Assembly: GCA_010015675.1 (NCBI GenBank)
Contig: ML976978.1
Span: 1,495,683-1,559,682 of the forward strand
Length of the DNA: 64,000 nt
Direction of reading: 5' to 3'
Source of the DNA: Byssothecium circinans
Lineage: Eukaryota; Ascomycota; Dothideomycetes; Pleosporales; Massarinaceae
Below, one piece after another: positions 56,768-64,000 of the stretch. The notes under the pieces were generated by a model, which ran no database searches, was not told where the DNA came from, and saw only the letters and a program-made list of their open reading frames with translations. Numbering within the stretch: the first letter of the stretch is position 1; every line of letters begins with the position of its first letter. The position numbers and the translations under genes are program-made.

Positions 56768-57340
56768 TATGGATGGGAAGAAGGTGGAAAGATCGGAAAT
56801 ATTACTTTGGAGTGGAAAATCGTGGGGTGGGGGACTTTTCCATTTTGAATGGATGTTGGGGTAGTGAGGTGAATGAAACGTGTTTCACGCCGGTGGTGTC
56901 GCAACGAGCAAATGCAAACTTTCCGACGCGACGACGATTGGTGATGCTTCAAGGACGAAACAATGTAGTGCGGGAGGAGAGCCTGCTTTCGATTATACAC
57001 ATATGGACCTCGAGGTGGACTGTACCATGCCCACGCCAACAGTCTTCCGCGAATTCTGTGCCTCGCATGCAAGAATGTAGCCATCGTCACTCTGTAGAAT
57101 TTTCTCTGCTTTCTGCTTTCCGCCGAAAGCGCTTGTCGCTCGCCCAAGAAATTGAGCATGTGTCTTGCACCGCGAAAATCGAAGTTGAATCTCCTCCTTA
57201 GGTACCTCTCCACGTCCTATCCACGCACATATTGTACACATCTCAACCACCCGTCTTTTAACGCCAATATATGCATACATTCCCTCCTCCACACTATTCC
57301 ACAACCCCTACTCTTCCCCATCCCATCCCATCCCCTCTCC
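56768..57340. other. Intergenic between SET and uL30m genes
   Basis: Frames 57213-56767 (minus) and 56880-57080 (plus) have no family resemblance. C/T-rich runs lie at 57290-57370. Confidence 0.45.
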
Positions 57341-57622
57341 TCACGATCCCGAATACCTCGCCTCCTCCACCCCACGCTTCTCAACGAAATACCCCGGATC
57401 CGGCCGTCTTGCCGCACGCATCTGGGGCTTCGTCACCGCATGCGGGACCTCCTTCACATCGACGAGTTCTTTTATTCGCATGATCTGGCCGGCGACGGAT
57501 TGTGTGACGGGGTGGTAGACGGTCGTCATGCGCTTGCGGAGACCGAGGGCTTTGAGCACGCCTTGGGTCTTTTGAGGCATGCCGATGCCGGAGCGCATTA
57601 GTGTTATTCGAAAAAAGGGCAT
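57341..57622 (-). CDS. MRPL33: Mitochondrial large-subunit ribosomal protein uL30m
   Basis: Single exon of 93 residues. The start MPFFRITLMRSGIGMPQKTQ followed by GVLKALGLRKRMTTVYHPVT is the typical uL30 fold signature, with SVAGQIMRIKELVDVKEV completing the core. A C-terminal extension rich in Arg and Pro (MRAARRPDPGYFVEKRG) is characteristic of filamentous fungal copies. The protein works in the mitochondrial 54S subunit; bacterial uL30 lacks the tail. The length matches yeast MRPL33. Confidence 0.92.
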   Translation of the reverse strand: MPFFRITLMRSGIGMPQKTQGVLKALGLRKRMTTVYHPVTQSVAGQIMRIKELVDVKEVPHAVTKPQMRAARRPDPGYFVEKRGVEEARYSGS

Positions 57623-59241
57623 TGTGGTTGGTTGTGAGGGCGTGTGTGCGCGTTTGTGGTGCGTGGTGTGGGAGAGATGGGAGAGAGGTGAGAAATTGGT
57701 GGGTTTTTGGTGGACAGAGACGGCGTGTGGACTGTTTTTGCGTTAATTGATATATCGAAGGATAAAGGGATGGGTGGCTCATACATGGGAGACGTGCGAT
57801 TGTAATGCGCCGTCGTTTGTTGTGATGAGTTTACCGTTGACTTTTCGAAAGTTGAGCGATGCGAGATGTCGAGCTATCCCTTTCCGCCCTAGCGCTATTA
57901 ACGGCACACCAGCCAACTCACGTGCCCACTACGTTCACCCCTCCAAGGCTACACCACAGTGACAGCTCACAGACCATCTGTCAATTGAGATAGCTCGTTG
58001 ATATCTGGCTGCCGCCATAGCAGCCGCTGGGTCAAAAAGCGGTGTGTCGAAGCTGACAGGTGTCAAAAGGCACCCGCACGCAGTTACCCGCTCTCCATGT
58101 CGCTTCAAAGCTCACTTTTCAGACGATCAGTATCACCTTAGGCACGCAGCCGTTGACTCGGGAGGAAGGGTCTCTACTTCTAATTAGTACGCGAGAGCTC
58201 AGCCTGATCTTCTGACCAATGAAACACCCTCCCCGCAAGCCGGTCAGTGAGACGGTTGACTTTGGGCATGTTGAGCGTACTTGCAGGTTTGTTTGGTGCC
58301 CGTCTCCATTTCTTTGAAGCCCCTGCTCTTTTCTTTAGTATAACTTTAGGTTATGTTTTTCGGTTTCCTATCTTCTCAATATTGGGCAACATCATGACGG
58401 TCAGTCCACACACATCTCACTTTTGTTTCCGTCTTGCACAATTTTAGCACAATGATATATTCCTGTGTTCTATATTTCATTTTATGCTCGGAAGCCTTCA
58501 CTTCATCTTAGCCCGCCATTCCGTCTCCCATCAAACCATCAAGTGAATGTCATTACCGCCGCCACTCGAATCCAGCATCCAGGAGCTTGGAAGCATACAT
58601 TTCACAACTTCGCATATCGCCCCCTTTCTTTCTTTCACATCTAGTCTATCCAACAAGTAACTGTGGAACTCTACTGCACCTTCCCGAGTTCCGAGGCCCT
58701 GTACGACAAGCCCTGTGCTGAGTCTGGATCGTAACGTCAGCCTTCTCTCAACTATCAGAATAACACCTGTCCTATCGCGGGTGTTGTCATGCATCCCGAC
58801 GCCTTAGTGCATACTTTTGCCTTCCCTGATACATCTCAGTAGCTTCAATTTGCGGACAAGTGCGTCCAAACGCTCGATGGCTACGATGCCGTCGGCTTGT
58901 GGACCCCTTTCCGAGAAGATGTAAACGGACAGTGAGCTTGAAGGCGGAACGCATAACGGATATGACTCTCTCGTCATAGTGAGGGGGTCCGTTTGAATGG
59001 CTCATTCACCGCCTCTTTGTGGAGTGGATATTTAGTGGGGTGGAATGTTCGTCCCATGGAGCTTTACATCTCTTCAAACTCATTGAGACGGACCCTGTGG
59101 CCCTAATAAGCCACGAAGGCCCACTATCACTTCATCTCTTTCAAAAACGCTCACGCACTATTGCAATCAAAGTCGAGCATTCCAGTAAGAACACGTCCCC
59201 TGGATCAACACCAACGCCAACATTCTATCCAATCCGCCATC
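57623..59241. other. Gene-free stretch
   Basis: No gene recognised. Short frames (57747-57962, 58247-58447, 58531-58794, 59019-59471) lack family features. Confidence 0.45.
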
Positions 59242-59848
59242 ATGTCGAGTATGTACCCTATCCTCATACCTTCATGATGAAAATTTTGCTAAACCTCCCT
59301 CAGCATTATACACCTTCCCTTCAACACACCCTCTCTCACGAACTCTCCCTCAACCACCGACCCCCACAACCGCCATCCCCGCCCTTGTCTACCGCGTCCA
59401 CCGCGCCTCTGCCCAAACCCGCTACTCCTTCAGCACCGGCTTCTCTGCCAAGAACCAAACCACAATCGTAAACTACACCTCAGCCCTCAGCCGCTTCGGT
59501 CTCGCCCACCTCAACCACCAAACCAACATCTCCTCCCCTTTCATCTCCGTCTACGACACGCTCTCCCACGCCGAAGCAGTCGCCAAGCACTTCGCCACCA
59601 AGTACGGTGAGGATACTCATGTGGTCACGGTGGATACGCGGCATTTTGCTAGGGGTCCGGTGTTTAGGGCCGCGGATCTGTTGGCGACTATGAAAGAGGA
59701 GGAGTTGGGCCCGGAGAAGAGATGGTTGCACCATGGGGAGTATTTGGTCATGTATCGCATCCCGGCGCAGGCTATTAGGGACGAGACGCCGGTCGGGAAA
59801 GGGGGGAATCAGAAGTGGAGGGCTGTGGGGCTTATTGGGGGTTCTTGA
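59242..59848 (+). CDS. DUF7587-like fungal protein
   Basis: A seven-base first exon (59242-59248) and a second exon 59304-59848 join in phase to 183 residues: MSTLYTFPSTHPLSRTL, then PALVYRVHRASAQTRYSFST, GFSAKNQTTIVNY, NISSPFISVYDTLSHAEAVA, DARHFARGPVFRAADL-like (here DTRHFARGPVFRAADL) and GEYLVMYRIPAQAI. The block order (P-x-L-x-YRVHxxxSQTRYS, SPFISVYDT, FRAADL, EYLxxxRIPAxAI) resembles the fungal DUF7587 domain. Function is unknown; ADP-ribosyltransferase-like folds have been proposed for such R-x-H, S-x-S, E-type proteins by analogy, which I cannot confirm here. The intron donor is GTATGT and the acceptor CTCAG. Next gene downstream is the HET gene. Confidence 0.65.
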
Positions 59849-61562
59849 GGGGGGTGGACGGGGTGCGGGAGATGTTTATGGTTGTGTGAGTTTGTTCCGC
59901 GTCTCCTTTTGATTCCGATTCGAGTGTTTCTCGTTTTATTTTCTTGATGTTTGTTCGCTTAATCCTTGTGGTTACGCGGGCCATTCTCTTCTCTCGGCAT
60001 TCTTTGGCGTTGGTGTCATATGGCGCGTACGGTGAATCTTTGGAATCCATCTTCTGTCCTTACAAATACATGGTATCTAATCTCAGTCTTTGTACATTTC
60101 TGCTTCGCATCGGGTCGCGCAATCTTTCATGACTGATCACCTACACTGGCAAAGCCTTCGTGTCAAGGAAATGCTTCTAGTTTTATGCAGCTGACGAGGA
60201 TTGTGCGTGAGTCGAGACTCAAACAACCTAAGCCTATGCAAATGAGAAGTCGTAGGGTGGGTATCTGAAGTCGGACACCAGTGGAAAAACCAAAAAACCA
60301 AAAAAAAAAAAAAAACTTTCCGTAGTCTATGCCTGGGAAACACTGACCGATACTCTCAGCCTCCGGCTCATATTTTCGCAGACGAGAGGGTCGTAGTTGA
60401 AGTTGCAGGTCGCAATGCCGTATGGTATGTACGTTTCCGCTTGACTACAGAGATGACATCTTGCGGGGGTGGAGATGCTGCTGGAACCCTTCCTCATAGT
60501 ATGCAGTGTCAACGAAAGCGCCGCCATTTTAGAATTTGAACGACTCGAGATGTTCGGTACAGAGGTAAGGTTGTGAAGGCCGTAGAATGGCACTGCAGAA
60601 GTGATTAGGAGCACCGGCTTGCTTGGACGCACACTTGGAGCCGGCGGATTTACGGTAGGGGAAGCGCAAACGTCTTCCGCTGCGACATCCCTTCACTTTT
60701 GCACTAGCGAACTGGCTAAATTTTCGGTGTTTCGGTAACTTCCTGCAAGTACATGGTAGCCACAGTCCAGGTACCGAAAGTGACGTCTTACGTAGGAGTC
60801 GGGTGTAGGCAGCTCGGCACAAGAGGATGTTGGTGTAAGTACCGTGATCGCCATGCGGTCATATTTGTAGTAATTTACCGTACTTTTGGGGGGTGTGGCT
60901 GAGGGGAGAATCGGTGGCTAACCAATACGTACAATGCTACGCAATATTGAATCAAGCATTCAGCAGGTGAGAAGAGCAGGCGGTGACTTTGAGTCTCGGC
61001 AAACCCACAGTCTTGTTTGACTGAGTCCACAGTTCTCTAAAAAGAGTAATCAAGAGAAACTACGACACACGTCTGGACTTACAAAAAGCTTAGCGTATTT
61101 CTGCGATACTGAGATACTTGATCGGTGTAGTGGTGGGCGAAAGAGAGAGGAAAGAGAAAAGGAAAGAGCTCGCAACTACCGAGTGACATCCGAAATTTAC
61201 ACATTCATGAGCCTAGCAATGAACTACACATAACTAAAACCGCAATAATGAAGTACCAATACTGGTGTGAAAGCTCAAGTTGTTTTCACTTGTTCTTCCG
61301 CTTCCAGCTCCACGATCAGCCCCCACCGGGGAAAAATGGGAAACTCGCTTGATAAGTTGTAGTCAGCAACCGAGCGCTCAGATGTGGATCTGTCTAGCCC
61401 AAAGGACACTAAAACCGTAGCCCGAGCGTGGAGTGGCTGCGTACAACCTTCAAACCAGTCTCCCCCTTTTCTTTCCCTCACTGTCTCGCTTTTTCTAAAC
61501 ATGGAACCGTCGCTCCACCAGACGGTTTAACTTGCTGTACTAACGCTATAAAAGCTGCAAAA
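59849..61562. other. Intergenic
   Basis: Contains an A-rich tract at 60285-60316. Minus-strand frames 60632-60327 and 60822-60529 contain several Cys but match no family I know and are not called. Confidence 0.45.
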
Positions 61563-63896
61563 ATGGTGATCTGCAAACCTTGCGCTAGTATAAACGTTGA
61601 GGGAGATACTGCACAGCCCGTGGCTAGAGTAGTTGACATCGTCGGCACGGCGGACAAAGGGTGAGTGCATATGGGTAATGTTCATTTCTGGCCTTCACTG
61701 ACGTTTTTTTTTTTGCACCATTAGGTGTCAAGGTTGTATATTCTGGATTGATCTCTTTGAGCTTGAGGAAGTTCACTTGAGGGACGTTGAAGACGAACGC
61801 GAATGGGTTGTGCTGAAGCGGTATAGTTTGAAGAGCGACCTTGTTCACGTGTATATAGTGCGCGTGACTGAGGAAGAAACGAAGAATTTGGAAGATGCTG
61901 ATTGGACTCACGATTCGAGCGATGGTCCTTTTAGGACGTTACGGCTTTGTTCTATCTATGGTAAGCCGAACTTTATGAACACTAATTCAGTCTTCGCTGA
62001 TATTCCAGTTAGGTGTGGAAAGGGCCCTGACGCATGACGTTGTGGCCGAAGATGATGAACTTCCTGGGCGACTTATCTCTGCTCATGCTGATTACAATGA
62101 GTGTTATGATGTAGCCAAGGGCTGGCTTGTAAGTGGGGAAGCGTCGTGGTTAATACTGCGATTATTTAGGCGTATCTCGATCATAGTACCCACGAGAATT
62201 GCTGCATAGGCATTTACTGACCTATGGTCTCACTTAGGAGCGCTGCACCCGGACTCATGGCCCTGCATGTGCGCTGAAGCAGAACGTTTCTCTGCCGACC
62301 CGGTTGATACACATTCCAAGGCAGTACGACCAGCCATTACAGCTTCTAGAAACCAAGGGCAAGACCGGACAATACGTCTCTCTTTCTTATGTATGGGGCC
62401 GTGGGAGTATCTTCAAGACTACTCGCGATAACATCGACTCTCGGAAGAAGTGCTTCTGGGCAAGAGACCTACCCAAGTCAGTCCGCGATGCCGTCAAGAT
62501 TACCCGCAGGATGGGTTTTCAATACCTTTGGGTGGACGCTTTGTGCATCATACAAGGTGATATTGATGACTGGGTCCATGAATCAGCTTTGATGGCTCGT
62601 GTATATGGTAACTCGGTGTTTACGATACAGGCGGATGTAGCGAAGGATACAGACGATGGCATTTTGCAGCCGAGAAGATTGCTCCGCTCGCATTGTTTTG
62701 GACCGCACGAAAGCTTGTGTCTACAGGACCTTGAGCAGTCATGGGCGGAGGGCATCACCCGAGGTTATATCTACGGACGTGGTTGGGCACTTCAAGAGCG
62801 AGTGCTTTCCGTTCGAGTCCTACATTTTGTTCGTGACCAGGTAAGTTTTCATATAGGCCGTATCACGAGGCTACTGACGAACACACAGATCATTTGGGAA
62901 TGCAACACGACGATCTACCGCGAAGGTTACCATGGAAGAGAAACATACACTGAAGAGCATTTCGGTAAATTCGGGTTCACAAAGGAGTTGCATCAACACC
63001 CTACTACTATCAGCACACCTGAGCTTCTCTCTCAGATGTATGTCTGGTACGTACTGCTTCACTTTATTCAATCCATTGGAACTAAGTTGAGAACATGTCT
63101 AAAATCACCTTGTTGTAGGAACAGCATGGTTCAAGAACTAGCCATCCGTCAATTTACCATCCCATCCGATCGTATTCCAGGCATCTCTGGTATGGCAGCA
63201 GCCATAGCAGTTCCAGAACTGGGAGATTACTTCGCTGGTGTATGGGAATGGAACCCCTTCCTCTCCATGGGCTGGCGATGCTACTGGTCGCAAACACAAC
63301 CGTCAGTCTACCGAGGTCCATCTTGGAGCTGGGTATGGACGAGATATCAACTGAACTGGTATCCCGAAACGTGGAGTTATCGCGGACCGGAGATTGAAGC
63401 CGAATGGGCGATGTGGGATGCGAAGTGGGGTCCGCGACTCATCGACCGTGATATACGTCTTGAAGGGGCGAACTCGCGCGGCAATGTGTTGGAAGGCACT
63501 TCGATTACCGTGAGCGGGTATTCTGGGAAGATCTTTCTTCAGGAGATAGATGATTCGAGCTACGACTGGGCAGGCTTTGCCTTCAACGAGAACATAAGAA
63601 GTGAGAAAGGGACGGTAGTTCACCAGGACTTCAAACCAAAGATGCTGGAGATGAGGGCTTGTTTTCAGAAGGAGGGCTCCGATACGGTGAGCTGGGATGA
63701 TGGGAGTACTGCTGTGGAGGAATATATGTGTTTGCAGATCTTGAGGGAGAGGAAGCGAAGCGATTATAATCCTAAGGTAATTGGTCTGATCTTGACTGAG
63801 GCCGAAGAGAAAGGTGCATTCAGAAGGGTTGGTATCGTAGCGTTCGATTTGGAAGAAGATGGTGGATGGGAAAGGCGGTCATTGAAGCTTGTTTGA
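61563..63896 (+). CDS. HET-domain (heterokaryon incompatibility) protein
   Basis: Six exons join in phase: 61563-61660, 61725-61960, 62013-62128, 62238-62840, 62889-63046, 63119-63896, about 662 residues. An N-terminal region with paired Cys (ICKPCASI, CQGCIFW) is followed by NECYDVAKGWLERCTRTH and LPTRLIHIPRQY, the usual lead-in. The HET domain begins YVSLSYVWG and continues DLPKSVRDAVKITRRMGFQY, LWVDALCIIQGD, DDWVHESALMARVYGNSVFT and GRGWALQERVLSVRVLHF. The C-terminal half has the SDRIPGISGMAAAIA and GPSWSWVW blocks common to such proteins. HET proteins trigger cell death after non-self fusion. Exons 4-6 read as one open frame even with introns retained (48 and 72 nt, both stop-free), so the splicing of those two is inferred from family fit. 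Confidence 0.88.
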
Positions 63897-64000
63897 AGCC
63901 AGCCTGGAATAAGAGCGTGGACCGATTGCCTAGAGGGGTCTTCAATAGCCCCGACCAATAAATTTGAAGGCTCTCAGGAATGGAACATATTAAATGCGAT

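Overview
This window is nuclear DNA of a filamentous ascomycete (Pezizomycotina; a Dothideomycete is my best guess). The support is many short GT-AG introns of about 45-170 bp, genes on both strands without operons, a HET-domain gene, fungus-restricted families, and Fot1/pogo-like DNA transposons carrying C-to-T nonsense changes of the kind made by repeat-induced point mutation (RIP). The organism call is inferred from gene content; no rRNA or other marker is present.

Left part (1-15,000) is a gene graveyard. It holds the 3' three quarters of a pogo-like transposon with two RIP-type stops, a broken NB-ARC/STAND (NLR-like) fragment directly behind it, a broken tryptophanyl-tRNA synthetase copy, decayed PD-(D/E)XK-like genes (one resembling the fungal DUF7924 family), and a complete but RIP-riddled second transposon (10163-11946) with 76-77 bp inverted ends and a TA target duplication. 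The only intact-looking recognisable gene here is a six-exon seven-helix membrane protein (7079-8487).

Middle part (15,000-34,000) has widely spaced genes: a mitochondrial dicarboxylate-type carrier, mitochondrial phenylalanyl-tRNA synthetase, a Uds1-like septation-associated protein, ribose-phosphate pyrophosphokinase, and a conserved fungal protein with a one-base frameshift. Two gene-poor stretches (18.5-23.0 kb and 27.9-32.5 kb) hold simple repeats, a cluster of 13-bp hairpin motifs built on CCCTA/TAGGG, and a 43-bp-arm inverted repeat.

Right part (34,500-64,000) is dense housekeeping DNA: mitochondrial GrpE, RNA polymerase subunit Rpb3, calcipressin, ribosomal protein eS6, an Ama1/Mfr1-type APC/C activator interrupted by an in-frame TAG, the Rab geranylgeranyltransferase alpha subunit, a small membrane-anchored protein, the very large Mus7/Mms22 replication-repair protein, a DUF4050-like protein, a SET-domain protein with a signal peptide, mitochondrial ribosomal protein uL30m, a DUF7587-like protein, and a six-exon HET-domain protein. 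Most are unlinked in function; the recurring themes are translation, mitochondria and genome maintenance. Exon limits were deduced by eye from splice consensus, reading phase and family resemblance; no alignment was run.
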